A stretch of DNA of 64,000 nucleotides from JAICLK01 sp963810525 (GCA_963810525.1 CAWENB010000003.1:186001-250000), one strand, 5' to 3'; counted from the first letter of the stretch, positions 15,792 through 24,303 are shown. Program-made: numbers and translations. Notes: generated by a model from the sequence alone, not told the origin.

Positions 15792-16717
15792 GACTTACCA
15801 CCTTCCGTTGGGGCAGTTTTAACCTGGGCTTTGAATTCTTCACTGCCCTCGGTCAGTTGCAGGAAGACGTCCTCAAGTGAGGCGCTCCGGCTTGCCAGCT
15901 CCAAGACCGGAATACCGGCACTGAAGGCCAGCGTGCCGATTTTGTCGGTGGTGACGCCGGAAACTTCCAGGCCGTCATCGGACTTTTCGTACTTCAGGGA
16001 TTCGTGCTGCATGAGCTGCTCCAGCCCATGCAGGTCGGCAGTACGAACATACACGCTGGAATGCGAATTACCAGCAAGAAGTTCTTTCATCGACGTATCG
16101 GCAATCAGCTTGCCCCTGCCGATAACCACCACATTGTCGGCCAGCTGCGACATCTCGCTCAGCAAATGACTGGATATAAATACGGCGTTGCCCTGATCGG
16201 CGTAATCTTTCAGAAAATCACGTAACCAGGCGATGCCCTCGGGGTCGAGGCCGTTGGCCGGTTCGTCGAGTACCAAGTGTGTCGGTTGCCCGAGAATAGC
16301 CGCGGCAATCCCCAGACGCTGGCTCATGCCGAGCGAAAACTTACCGGGTTTCTTTTTGGCCTCGCTTTTTAAGCCGACGACGTCAAGCACTTCGTCGACG
16401 CGGGCATCCGGAATACCGCCGGCGGCAGCCAGCACCCGCAAATGGTTCCGGGCCGTCCGGGTTGGATGGAAGGCCTTGGCTTCGAGCAAAATACCCACGA
16501 CTTTCGAAGGCTGCGGGTAATCACGCAGCATTTTGTTGTCGTACGTCGTTGCACCGACGCCGTTATCAAGCCCGAGCATCAGCCGCATTGTCGTGGACTT
16601 GCCGGCACCGTTCGGCCCCAAAAAGCCGGTAACCTTGCCGGCTTCAACCTGGAATGTCAGATCTTCGACCGCTACCTTTTTACGGTAGTGTTTTCCTAAA
16701 TGTTCAGCTTTTATCAT
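15788..16717 (-). CDS. ABC transporter ATP-binding protein
   Basis: A 309-residue ATPase with Walker A (GPNGAGKST), Q-loop region, signature (KFSLGMSQRLGIA), Walker B (HLVLDEPANGLDP) and H-loop (SSHLLSEM). The C-terminal extension (about 220-309) is typical of ATPases paired with ABC-2 permeases of the BcrA/CcmA type. It drives export through the permease encoded immediately downstream. A promoter fits on the minus strand: TTGGAA, 16 bp, TATACT, with the -10 ending 12 nt before the ATG, so the leader is only about 5 nt. Confidence 0.93.
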   Translation of the reverse strand: MIKAEHLGKHYRKKVAVEDLTFQVEAGKVTGFLGPNGAGKSTTMRLMLGLDNGVGATTYDNKMLRDYPQPSKVVGILLEAKAFHPTRTARNHLRVLAAAGGIPDARVDEVLDVVGLKSEAKKKPGKFSLGMSQRLGIAAAILGQPTHLVLDEPANGLDPEGIAWLRDFLKDYADQGNAVFISSHLLSEMSQLADNVVVIGRGKLIADTSMKELLAGNSHSSVYVRTADLHGLEQLMQHESLKYEKSDDGLEVSGVTTDKIGTLAFSAGIPVLELASRSASLEDVFLQLTEGSEEFKAQVKTAPTEGGKS

Positions 16718-16757
16718 GTGTTACACACAAGTATAGCAAGTCTGTGTTAATTTCCAA

Positions 16758-17774
16758 TTATTCGGATATTTCTACCCCGTCATGCAAACTTGCTTGCCGA
16801 AGCAGTCGCAGCAGGTCATCGGCGCTTTCTGCCGACATTAGTTTTTCGCGGAGCTCTTTGGCGCCGTCGAAATCGTTTATGTAGATTTTACAGAATTTGT
16901 TCAGGGTGTGGACCGGGCGCTCGTTATGTTGCCAGGTTTGGACAAATAACTTAACGTGTTTAGCATATAGTGCGACCTTCTGCTGTCTGGTACGTGCCGT
17001 CCACGGCGATTCGACCGCAAATGCGAACGGATCCCGAAAAATGCCGCGGCCAATCATGATACCGTCCAGACTATAATGTTCCGCCAGCTCAACGCCTTGT
17101 TTACGGCTCTCGACATCACCGTTGCCGACGATAAGTGTGGCAGGGGCGAGCGAATTGCGCAGCTTGAGCACCTCGCCGATAGCATTCCAGTCAGCCGGAA
17201 CTTTGCTCATCTGGCGTCTGGTGCGACCATGCATAGTTAACATGCTAAGTTTTTGTTTGAGCAAAAGCTCCGGCCATGTCATATCGACCTCGTTAAAACC
17301 CAGCCTCGTTTTAACGCTGACCGGCAGCCGTCCGCCGGTGCCTTCCATCGTGGCTTTGATAATTTCCACTGCTAACCCGCGGTTATTGATGAGCGCGCTG
17401 CAGGTACCGCTTTTCACCTCAGCCTTCTGCGGACAACCCATGTTCAGGTCGATTGCGGCGAAGTTAACTCCGTCGGGCAAGCCGAGTTCACGCGCAAAGG
17501 TGCCGTCGACAATCTGCTGCGCCGTCTTGTAAAAATTTTCCGGCGTCTTACCCCACAACTGGGCCACGAGCGGTGTTTCGGCGGGGGTAAACTGGAACTT
17601 TTTGAGCAGCCTTGGCCGACCCGGGCTCTGTAACCCGTCCACATTCGTAAACTCGGTAAAAAACATGTCTGGCCGGGCAATTTCCGCCACCATCCGACGG
17701 AATACCGAATCCGTCACGTCGTCCATCGGCGCCAATACGAAAAACGGCCTAGGCAGGGAGTCGAAGATTGTCAT
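16758..17774 (-). CDS. dus: tRNA-dihydrouridine synthase
   Basis: A 338-residue TIM-barrel flavoprotein that reduces uridines in the tRNA D-loop with NAD(P)H and FMN. Visible marks are FVLAPMDDVTDSVFR at the start, AIDLNMGCPQKAEVKSG with the catalytic Cys in GCP, PVSVKTRLG, TMHGRTRRQ, LIVGNGDV and GIMIGRGIFRDPF. The C-terminal helical domain binds tRNA. The length is normal for the family. I chose ATG 17772-17774; a TTG two codons upstream is possible. The gene is on its own, between the ABC operon and the DUF397-like gene. Confidence 0.9.
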   Translation of the reverse strand: MTIFDSLPRPFFVLAPMDDVTDSVFRRMVAEIARPDMFFTEFTNVDGLQSPGRPRLLKKFQFTPAETPLVAQLWGKTPENFYKTAQQIVDGTFARELGLPDGVNFAAIDLNMGCPQKAEVKSGTCSALINNRGLAVEIIKATMEGTGGRLPVSVKTRLGFNEVDMTWPELLLKQKLSMLTMHGRTRRQMSKVPADWNAIGEVLKLRNSLAPATLIVGNGDVESRKQGVELAEHYSLDGIMIGRGIFRDPFAFAVESPWTARTRQQKVALYAKHVKLFVQTWQHNERPVHTLNKFCKIYINDFDGAKELREKLMSAESADDLLRLLRQASLHDGVEISE

Positions 17775-17855
17775 ATTCAATGAATTATTTTATCATATGC
17801 TTTACGAATTCGTTAGGGTCACCGGTGCGGAGGCATGCCGGCTAAAGTCTGTCAC

Positions 17856-18245
17856 TTACCCGGCCGCAGGGTTTTCACTGCGGACATCCATATACCTTCG
17901 TTGTATATCCGCAGCCCGTGCAGCCATCGCACCTGGATCGCCTGCGTTTAGCTCGGCGCCATCATCAAACTCACCGCCATAAACCCCCATTAAAAACGCC
18001 AGCCATTCTTCCTCTGTGTACATATGCGCCCCTACGTCAGGACAGCGAGAATCGCGCATTACCACATACTTTTTGCCTTGCCGCGTTCGGAAACCGGCTA
18101 TTTCCGGACCGCCATCCTGCCCATCCATCGATCTTGTTATCCAATTCAGCTCCGCCGGATCCACGCCGTCGGGCATATTTTCGGGAGTAAGCGGTCCCCA
18201 AATAGTCACATGTGAATGACCCTCGTTCGGAGCCCGCTCTGCCAT
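17856..18245 (-). CDS. DUF397-like small protein
   Basis: 129 residues. The central part (YVVMRDSRCPDVG, then EEEWLAFLMGVYGGEFDDG) closely follows the DUF397 pattern 'v.vRDSk.p.g....f....W.aFl.gv..GEFd'. DUF397 proteins are known mainly from Actinobacteria, where they sit beside helix-turn-helix genes and take part in developmental control. Here there is no such partner, and the N-terminus (MAERAPNEGHSHVTIWG) is different. The second ATG is used because it lies 6 nt after a TATTAT -10 box (18252-18257); the first overlaps that spacer. Assignment is from memory of the consensus. Confidence 0.55.
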   Translation of the reverse strand: MAERAPNEGHSHVTIWGPLTPENMPDGVDPAELNWITRSMDGQDGGPEIAGFRTRQGKKYVVMRDSRCPDVGAHMYTEEEWLAFLMGVYGGEFDDGAELNAGDPGAMAARAADIQRRYMDVRSENPAAG

Positions 18246-18290
18246 AAACATATAATAGCGGCAGCTTTCGACAATTACTACTTAGTTTGC

Positions 18291-20060
18291 CTAGAATAAG
18301 CTCGCCTGGGCCCGTCTCAGCCGGCGCTTGGCGGCACGCGTTTCAAGGCTTGCCATGTCAGGATCAACGGTGCGGGGAAGTAGGCCGCCCGGAATTTCGG
18401 CTACAAATCGCGATAACTTACCCGGCGCACCGGCACGGGTCTTGGCGTGCATGATGTCCAGCGTTTCTTTGGCGCGGGTGACGGCGACGTAGAACAAACG
18501 ACGTTCCTCGTCGACATCGGCAGCGCTTTCTTTGGAATGCTTCGGCAAAATACCTTCTTCCGCCGCAATCAGGAATACGCGGGTGAATTCAAGGCCTTTT
18601 GCCGCGTGAATCGTCAGGAGCGTAACGGCATTGACCGACGGGTCAAAAAACTCGCTCTCACTAATTTTATCTATATGTTCCAGACTTTTTTCCAGCCCGC
18701 CGGCACACGGCCCAAACTGTACCAGCGATCCTAAGAATTGCCGTATATTCTGGTGCTGCTCGGGACGTTCGAAGCCCAGGAGCCCGGCGATACCGCCTGC
18801 GAAGTCGCATACCGATTGATCGTGTGGTTTAGGAAACTTAACTAGTAAAGCTTCAATTTGAGTAAGGGAAGGGCACCTCAATAAAGAAAACTTTACAAGT
18901 TCAGCTTTTGCCACATCACTAGGCAAGAGCGCGTAGCGCATACACGCTATCACAGCCTGCACTTCGGGCTGTTCATAAGGAGACCCCTCTCCGGCTGTTT
19001 GATATGGCACGCCAGCTTCGCCGAACGCCCGCTGCAGCGCCCTTGCGGCGCGATGCGTTCGATAGAGTACGGCGTAGTCACGCGGCTCGCGGACATCATG
19101 GTCGCCGCTCGCCTTCAGCATGTCACTGCCGCCGATTCCCTGCTCAATTTCCCGCAAAATGTAGGCGGCTGCGCTGTATTCGTTCAGAGTTTGCACGGTG
19201 CACACCCTCCCGCTGCCTTCCGAGGCCGGGACGAGTCGGGGAGCGTTTGGGAACACGGCGTTTGCAAGCCTGGTAATTTCGGGGCGCGAACGATAATTGA
19301 CCGTCAGCGCGATTTCGCGCGTTGCCGGAAAATCTTTGCGGAAGCACTCGAACATTTCCGCGCCCGCGCCACGAAAGGAGTAAATCGACTGATTCGGGTC
19401 GCCGATAGCAAATATGTTTGCACCGCCTGCGAGCAACTTGAGCATTTCGTACTGCAACTCGCTCGTGTCCTGGAGTTCATCCACCAAAACATGCGTATAC
19501 CCGAGCCGTTTCGCGTTACCGGCCTGCAGTAGTTCGAAGCCTTTTACCAGCAGATCATCGAAGTCGTGCACGCCCTGACTTGCCAGCGCCGCTTCGTATC
19601 GTTCCAAGAGCTGCATCGCCGGCTGATCGAGATCTGACAACGAAGTTTTAGCACGGGAAATCATTAGGCTCAGCTCGCGCACGCTTAAGTTTTTCAAGCT
19701 CGGTGACTTTGCGAGTTGCCGAATAATTTCCGCGCGCCGCTGCTCACTGAGCAGCTGTTCGTGTTTGCGCTGCCGTCTTAACAAATCAGCTCCCAGGGCA
19801 TGAAAGGTGGTGATATTAGGCTTGCTCCCGCTGCTGCGGCCCAGTAATTTCCGCAACCGGTTGCGCATTTCGCGAGCCGCTTTGTTAGTAAAAGTAAGCG
19901 CCACGATTTCCGGCTGCGTGGTTGATTGGTGCTCCAGCAGCCAGGCAATGCGGGCGGTCAGCGTTTTGGTCTTCCCCGTTCCCGGACCGGCGATAATCAG
20001 CACCGGCCCGTCATGAGCATCCACTGCTTGCCGCTGCGCATCGTTCAAATCTTCCGGCAT
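18291..20060 (-). CDS. UvrD/PcrA-type superfamily 1 DNA helicase
   Basis: A 589-residue SF1A helicase moving 3' to 5' on single-stranded DNA. Motifs in order: Q motif (LNDAQRQAV), I (GPGTGKTKTLTARI), Ia (ALTFTNKAAREM), II (VDELQDTSELQYEML), III (GDPNQSIYSFRGA), IV (LTVNYRSRPEI), V (LLTIHAAKGLEFTRV), VI (RRLFYVAVTRAKETL). It is shorter than UvrD/PcrA (about 720), lacking the C-terminal RNA-polymerase-binding tail. DNA repair or replication-restart roles are likely. The ATG lies 6 nt after TATAGT (20067-20072), inside the 22-bp gap to the previous gene, so it has its own leaderless promoter. Confidence 0.92.
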   Translation of the reverse strand: MPEDLNDAQRQAVDAHDGPVLIIAGPGTGKTKTLTARIAWLLEHQSTTQPEIVALTFTNKAAREMRNRLRKLLGRSSGSKPNITTFHALGADLLRRQRKHEQLLSEQRRAEIIRQLAKSPSLKNLSVRELSLMISRAKTSLSDLDQPAMQLLERYEAALASQGVHDFDDLLVKGFELLQAGNAKRLGYTHVLVDELQDTSELQYEMLKLLAGGANIFAIGDPNQSIYSFRGAGAEMFECFRKDFPATREIALTVNYRSRPEITRLANAVFPNAPRLVPASEGSGRVCTVQTLNEYSAAAYILREIEQGIGGSDMLKASGDHDVREPRDYAVLYRTHRAARALQRAFGEAGVPYQTAGEGSPYEQPEVQAVIACMRYALLPSDVAKAELVKFSLLRCPSLTQIEALLVKFPKPHDQSVCDFAGGIAGLLGFERPEQHQNIRQFLGSLVQFGPCAGGLEKSLEHIDKISESEFFDPSVNAVTLLTIHAAKGLEFTRVFLIAAEEGILPKHSKESAADVDEERRLFYVAVTRAKETLDIMHAKTRAGAPGKLSRFVAEIPGGLLPRTVDPDMASLETRAAKRRLRRAQASLF

Positions 20061-20082
20061 GCTTTTACTATAGCAGCGGCCT

Positions 20083-20340
20083 TTAGCGGGATTTCTTCGC
20101 CAGCCGGTAGGCCAGATAGTCGTTCAATTCGAAGACCGCAAGATATATTCCCAGCCAGATGCAATAACTTTTGAACGACCACAGCCTGAGGGGATGCAAT
20201 ACTATCAAATTAAAAGTCCATACAAAAATTATGGTCGCCATGACCAACCGGTACTGCTTCGATACCTGGTACTCAAACGGACCGTGCAAAATGGTTTCAC
20301 GGTAGTTTTTCGGATTGGGGCGGGGGGTTTTCCGCTTCAT
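20083..20340 (-). CDS. 85-residue two-helix membrane protein (paralog of 59921-60178)
   Basis: A basic Pro-rich N-terminus (MKRKTPRPNPKNY) is followed by two hydrophobic helices (VMATIIFVWTFNLIVL and YCIWLGIYLAVF) and a Lys/Arg tail. The protein at 59921-60178 has the same length (85), a matching start (KQRKSPRPTPTSY), similar helix spacing and the same kind of tail, so they form a family in this genome. The ATG lies 7 nt after TATAAA (20348-20353), in the 16-bp gap after the HAD gene. Function unknown; a small inner-membrane accessory protein is plausible. Confidence 0.6.
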   Translation of the reverse strand: MKRKTPRPNPKNYRETILHGPFEYQVSKQYRLVMATIIFVWTFNLIVLHPLRLWSFKSYCIWLGIYLAVFELNDYLAYRLAKKSR

Positions 20341-20356
20341 AATCGTGTTTATACGC

Positions 20357-21013
20357 TCATACTTCTAGTTTGTCGAGACAGCCCGGCTTAAGACGTTCGA
20401 CGATTGCGTCGGCATCGCTCAGTTCGTCACGCCCGTAGGTGTTCAGCACCACCAGGCACTGCATGCCTGCGGCGTGGGCGGCTTTGACGCCGCTCGGCGC
20501 GTCTTCGACGACGAGACATTCGGTCGGATCGATACCGAGTGCTGCCGCCCCTTTTAAGTATCCCTCCGGGTCCGGCTTGCCTTTCGTTATGTCGTCAGCA
20601 GTGACCAGCGCTTTGAAACAATCCCGCACATTAAACGTGTCCAGCACGGCCATTGCTTCTACTCGTAATGAACTTGTGACCAGTGCGAGTACGAGTTGCT
20701 TTTGGTTGGCAAGTTCCCGGATGAACTCGACCACCCCGGGAAACGGTGTGAGCTGCCCGGCCGCCAGTTTTTGGTACGCCGAAGCTTTAGTTTGCAGCAA
20801 CTGGGCCATATCGGCAGACAAGGGTTCGTGGTGGACTTTGAAATAGAGAGCCAGCCCATCCTCATCGGTGCGGCCGGCAAAATAGTCGTTATACTCGCGC
20901 TCAGACAACGCCAACCCGTACGCCTGCAGCAGATTCCGGAACGCCGCCATGTGCAGCGGCTCATCGTCGACGATGACGCCGTTCATATCAAACAGCACCG
21001 CTTGGTAAGCCAT
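20357..21013 (-). CDS. HAD-superfamily hydrolase, beta-phosphoglucomutase-like
   Basis: 218 residues with a Rossmann HAD core and alpha-helical cap. Motif I is FDMNGVIVDDEP: nucleophile D9 is present, but the second Asp of DxD is Asn (N11). Motif II is LALVTSSL, motif III Lys is in TKGKPDPEGY, and motif IV is VVEDAPSGVKAAHAAG. The DxN form occurs in a subgroup of sugar-phosphate HAD proteins, and the change should weaken phosphatase chemistry that needs the second Asp as acid/base. A related HAD with canonical DMDG lies at 60396-61061. ATG 21011-21013 lies 7 nt after TATAGT, divergent from the kinase-like gene. Confidence 0.82.
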   Translation of the reverse strand: MAYQAVLFDMNGVIVDDEPLHMAAFRNLLQAYGLALSEREYNDYFAGRTDEDGLALYFKVHHEPLSADMAQLLQTKASAYQKLAAGQLTPFPGVVEFIRELANQKQLVLALVTSSLRVEAMAVLDTFNVRDCFKALVTADDITKGKPDPEGYLKGAAALGIDPTECLVVEDAPSGVKAAHAAGMQCLVVLNTYGRDELSDADAIVERLKPGCLDKLEV

Positions 21014-21062
21014 GCCGTTCACTATATCAGAGACCGCCTGGCGTGATGCTATGATTAGGCTG
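21014..21062. promoter_or_regulatory. Compact divergent leaderless promoter pair
   Basis: Only 49 bp separate two divergent ATGs. The leftward HAD gene has TATAGT at 21021-21026 and a 7-nt gap to its ATG. The rightward kinase-like gene has TATGAT at 21050-21055 and a 7-nt gap to its ATG. Each -35 region therefore overlaps the other gene's -10 area, so the two promoters may compete or be co-regulated. Confidence 0.6.
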
Positions 21063-22046
21063 ATGAAATCTGTCACCCATGCGAACATCGCACAAGCACT
21101 GTCCCTATATTTCAATCTGCCGGTAGTCAGATCATTCAAATTCCTGGCCCAGGGCGGCGAAAATACCAGCATACTCGTGGATATGGATGGCCAGCAATTG
21201 GTCCTGCGCTTTTGGGGAGCAGCGCATTCATCGGTAGGCAGCCGGCGCGAAAGCGACATACGCGGCGAGCTTGATATGATGTCATATTTTTACGAAAACC
21301 ATTTGCCCATTCCGAAAATCTACAATTCACTGGCCGGCAACTTGTACGAGCAGACGGTCGACGGCACGCCATACATGGTAATGGCTTGTGCCCCAGGTGT
21401 CTCACCCCGTGACTTTACCCCGGATATGGCCAGTCAGGTTGCCAAAGTCATGGGCGTAATGCATGTACTGTCGCCCCATCTCATCTACCCGCAGGAACGG
21501 ACCTGGCCCGGCACAATCATTAGCCTGGCGTACGACCGCTCGAAACAACACCTAATTAGATTCGGTGGACGTACCGATGACGCGAGTCGCATGATCCAAT
21601 CCGTGATGCGCTCCTTCCTGGCGGTTGTCGACTCCGCGGACCTGACCAGCTTACCCATGGGGGCCATCCACGGCGACATCATGTTCGAAAACATTATGTT
21701 TGAGGACGGCAAGCTCACCGGCATTTTTGACTTCGACGATTACCGCTACAGCTATTTCCTCGAAGACATCGCCAAGTCGCTGCTGTTCGCGTTCGAGTCC
21801 GAGCATGACTGCATGTTCGGCTCGGACGGTGGCAATGTCGGTCCGTTTCTCAGCGCTTATGAATCCGAGCGCAAACTTTCAGAACAAGAGAGATCACTGC
21901 TGCCGGTCTTCTTCACCGCCCGCTTTTTGTACAAACTCACGAAATATCTTGAGCAACTAAACTCCGGCGAGACAAACTGCCAGCCGCTGGTCGACGCCAA
22001 CATCCGCCGTTACCAAACAAACGAAAAGTTCTTTGCGCTGCAGTAA
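21063..22046 (+). CDS. Aminoglycoside phosphotransferase (APH)-fold kinase
   Basis: 327 residues with an APH/choline-kinase fold. It has a Gly-rich nucleotide loop (LAQGGENTSILV), lysine-equivalent region QLVLRFWG, catalytic loop HGDIMFEN (203-210) and Mg-binding DFDD (223-226). Members phosphorylate small hydroxyl-containing molecules (homoserine, choline, methylthioribose, aminoglycosides), and resistance is only one possibility. The acidic/aromatic substrate region gives no clue. The ATG at 21063 lies 7 nt after TATGAT; a longer frame from 21012 would run through the promoter and is rejected. It shares a 49-bp promoter region with the HAD gene, so a sugar-phosphate or salvage role together is conceivable. 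Confidence 0.8.
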   Translation: MKSVTHANIAQALSLYFNLPVVRSFKFLAQGGENTSILVDMDGQQLVLRFWGAAHSSVGSRRESDIRGELDMMSYFYENHLPIPKIYNSLAGNLYEQTVDGTPYMVMACAPGVSPRDFTPDMASQVAKVMGVMHVLSPHLIYPQERTWPGTIISLAYDRSKQHLIRFGGRTDDASRMIQSVMRSFLAVVDSADLTSLPMGAIHGDIMFENIMFEDGKLTGIFDFDDYRYSYFLEDIAKSLLFAFESEHDCMFGSDGGNVGPFLSAYESERKLSEQERSLLPVFFTARFLYKLTKYLEQLNSGETNCQPLVDANIRRYQTNEKFFALQ

Positions 22047-22248
22047 CGATCACGCCTGACTAAAGAGCTTCCATATATTTTCACCATTCAACTTATGTGC
22101 CACCGAGCAACGAACCTCACTCGATTTATGTTGACCGTGGCTGGAACTCTTTATCGAATAGTCTGCTATTAACGTTTGAAAAGTTGAGCACGCTAGACCA
22201 GTATCAATAATGCGGCTATTGAATCAATTCATATCGTACTGATAAACG

Positions 22249-22515
22249 TTAATACACTTGGTTGTGCGAGCCAATATCAAGAAAGATGATCTTATCTTCA
22301 AACTCAACGTAGACAATGCGTACGTCGCCTGTAATTGAAAACGCCCTTCGCCCCTGTAAGCCTCCGGCCAAAGCGTGGTCGTTAATCGGGGTTGTTCTAT
22401 GACCAGATATAAATAGATCAACCCTCGACTCGTATTGTTTTAGAAGTTTTTCGTCATTGGCAATACGCGTAACGAAACTTTTTACAAATGAATGGTGTAA
22501 CTCATTGCGCTTCAC
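22249..22515 (-). CDS. YafQ/RelE-type mRNA interferase toxin
   Basis: 88 residues with the type II toxin RelE/YafQ fold. It has a basic helix (HSFVKSFVTRIANDEKLL), then HALAGGLQGRRAFSITGDVRIVYVEF and the conserved ending FLDIGSHNQVY. The catalytic set of YafQ-like enzymes (His, Arg and a terminal His/Tyr) appears to be kept. It should cleave ribosome-bound mRNA unless bound by the antitoxin encoded just upstream; the two genes overlap by 14 bp. The pair lies in an AT-rich patch, consistent with transfer. The 200 bp downstream hold no gene I can support. Confidence 0.85.
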   Translation of the reverse strand: MKRNELHHSFVKSFVTRIANDEKLLKQYESRVDLFISGHRTTPINDHALAGGLQGRRAFSITGDVRIVYVEFEDKIIFLDIGSHNQVY

Positions 22516-22804
22516 GCTTGAGATATTCCATCATACTCTTAGTGTCGGTAAACCCTGGGAGTTTGCCTGCATTCGAGTCATTGATTGCTTCCGCCGTCCA
22601 CTTGTTTATACGCTCTTCTGCTTTAGGCGAAGGTTCGCCCCAGTCATCAAGATCCAGGTTAATTCTCCGACCGTCTACAGCAGCCTTAATAATAACTCTC
22701 AAATATGCTTGGGCTGAATCAAAACCTAACTGTTTAGCTTTTGCTGTAAGTTGTTTGCGTACAGTCGGGTCCACGGGGACATGAATAGTTGATGTATCAC
22801 TCAT
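22502..22804 (-). CDS. RelB/DinJ-family antitoxin
   Basis: 100 residues. The N-terminus (MSDTSTIHVPVDPTVRKQL, followed by AKQLGFDSAQAYLRVII) is a ribbon-helix-helix DNA-binding domain of RelB/DinJ type. The charged C-terminal part should wrap around the toxin encoded downstream. The complex normally represses its own promoter. Here the ATG lies 6 nt after TATACT (22811-22816), and a perfect inverted repeat (TGTCATA-N8-TATGACA) covers the -35 position, which fits such autoregulation. It is a leaderless transcript by geometry. Confidence 0.85.
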   Translation of the reverse strand: MSDTSTIHVPVDPTVRKQLTAKAKQLGFDSAQAYLRVIIKAAVDGRRINLDLDDWGEPSPKAEERINKWTAEAINDSNAGKLPGFTDTKSMMEYLKREAQ

Positions 22805-22810
22805 AGCCTG

Positions 22811-22865
22811 AGTATATCAAAGTGTCATAATCATGTCTATGACAAATTGAAGCGCTGTTGTCATA
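22811..22865 (-). promoter_or_regulatory. Promoter and operator of the toxin-antitoxin operon
   Basis: The -10 TATACT is at 22811-22816 (minus strand). The heptamer TGTCATA occurs at 22823-22829 and inverted at 22838-22844 with 8 bp between, overlapping the expected -35. A third copy lies at 22859-22865. Ribbon-helix-helix antitoxins bind such short inverted repeats, so this is the likely autorepression site. Confidence 0.65.
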
Positions 22866-22900
22866 TAATCAACATTGGTGAACCATCCGGGATCGAATGA

Positions 22901-24187
22901 TCACAAAAGCGATATTTGATTGAGCGTTTCGGCTCGCTCGTGTGCGTCTTTGAAGATTTTAATGGTGCCGTAGACGCCGTCGTAGCCTGGGTCGCGATAC
23001 ACTTTGCCGGTACGAATGCGCTCGACTGCCAGCGCGATTTGCGGCGAGAATGCCCGGATCTGTTCGACCCCGAGCTTGCGCAAGATGCTGAATTCATCGC
23101 CTAAACCCGCAATAAGTTTGCAGTATTCCGCTTCAACAGCCTTCCCAGCAACGGATTTGGTGCCGTGGAGTTCGGCAATCACCTCAATAAGCGGCACGAT
23201 GTATTCGACTGACTTGTTCTGCCTTACTTCGTTAAGGACACGGTCGGACAGTTCGTCGACGCGATAATCGACGCCCATCACCAACGCCTTGCCGCAGACC
23301 GGGCAGACTCCGCCATGCGCCTTGGTCTCTTCCGGCGAAAGTTTCACACCGCAGGCCCGGTGACCGTCGTAATGATACTTGCCCTCCTCCGGGAAAAACT
23401 CAATCGTGCCGGCCAGCCGCTTGTCGTTCGTTTTGAAGGCGCCGATAACGTCCGCATACGCCGGCCTACCGTTCACGATCGTAGCTTCGCGACCGAGTTT
23501 CTGCGGCGAATGGGCGTCGGAATTGCTAGTGATCGCAAGCCCATCAAGCTGCTTGAGACGCCAGTTCATGAACGGATCGCTGGAAAGTCCCGTTTCGATG
23601 GCGCGGACTTCCGGTGCTAATTCATCATAGGCTTCTCGGATGGTATCGAAGCCCGATCTAGAGCCGAACATGCCGAACCACGGCGTCCAGATGTGCGCCG
23701 GAATATAGAACGCTTCCGGGTCGGCTTCGAGCGTCATACGCAGTAGTTCTTTGCTGTCCATTCCGAGAATCGGGCGGCCGTCGGCTTTCAAATTACCGAT
23801 ACGCTCCAGCTGCGAGTTGAGCCGGCTTACCGCTTCGAAGCTCGGTGCAATAATCAGCTGGTGGAGCTTGCGAACCCGCTCGTTTTTCTTGTAAATCGTG
23901 GCAATTTCCACGCTCAGCACGAAACGGATGAGGTTGCCGCGCACGCTGGCCGGCAGTGTTTTATCGATGGCTTCCGCGATGTCGTTCTTGAGCCGGAACA
24001 GACCGCCCTCGGCCGGCTCAAGCTTGTTGCGGAACTCGGCAAACCACTCCGGATGCGTGAAATCTCCGGTGCCGATGACATTGATACCCTTCTGCTTGCC
24101 CCAAAAGTAAAGCCCCTCGATCGTACAGTTCCGGCTCGTTGCCCTGCTGTAATGCGAATGCACGTGCACATCGACGATCAGTTCCAT
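22901..24187 (-). CDS. Endonuclease Q (EndoQ)-like PHP-domain DNA repair nuclease
   Basis: 428 residues. The N-terminal PHP metal site begins VDVHVHSHYS and continues with GTGDFTHPEW, LSVEIATIY, YIPAHIWTPWFGMFG, ETGLSSDP and TSNSDAHSP. A zinc-binding insert follows (CGVKLSPEE, then VCPVCGKALVMGVDYRVDEL), and then a helical C-terminus with a Gly-rich segment (VAGKAVEAEYCKLIAGLG). This order is that of EndoQ, known in Thermococcales and some bacilli, which nicks 5' of deaminated bases and abasic sites. In a reduced genome it could replace other uracil or hypoxanthine repair routes (inference). It is separated from the HIT gene by about 110 bp. Confidence 0.75.
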   Translation of the reverse strand: MELIVDVHVHSHYSRATSRNCTIEGLYFWGKQKGINVIGTGDFTHPEWFAEFRNKLEPAEGGLFRLKNDIAEAIDKTLPASVRGNLIRFVLSVEIATIYKKNERVRKLHQLIIAPSFEAVSRLNSQLERIGNLKADGRPILGMDSKELLRMTLEADPEAFYIPAHIWTPWFGMFGSRSGFDTIREAYDELAPEVRAIETGLSSDPFMNWRLKQLDGLAITSNSDAHSPQKLGREATIVNGRPAYADVIGAFKTNDKRLAGTIEFFPEEGKYHYDGHRACGVKLSPEETKAHGGVCPVCGKALVMGVDYRVDELSDRVLNEVRQNKSVEYIVPLIEVIAELHGTKSVAGKAVEAEYCKLIAGLGDEFSILRKLGVEQIRAFSPQIALAVERIRTGKVYRDPGYDGVYGTIKIFKDAHERAETLNQISLL

Positions 24188-24303
24188 TGCTCTTCATTGT
24201 GCTACAGAATCAAAAAAGTTTCGAGTTACGATAACGACGTACTCGCGTCAATTTCAGAGCAAAAAATACGATGTACAATCAGAACGGATTAAAAAATCGA
24301 GTA

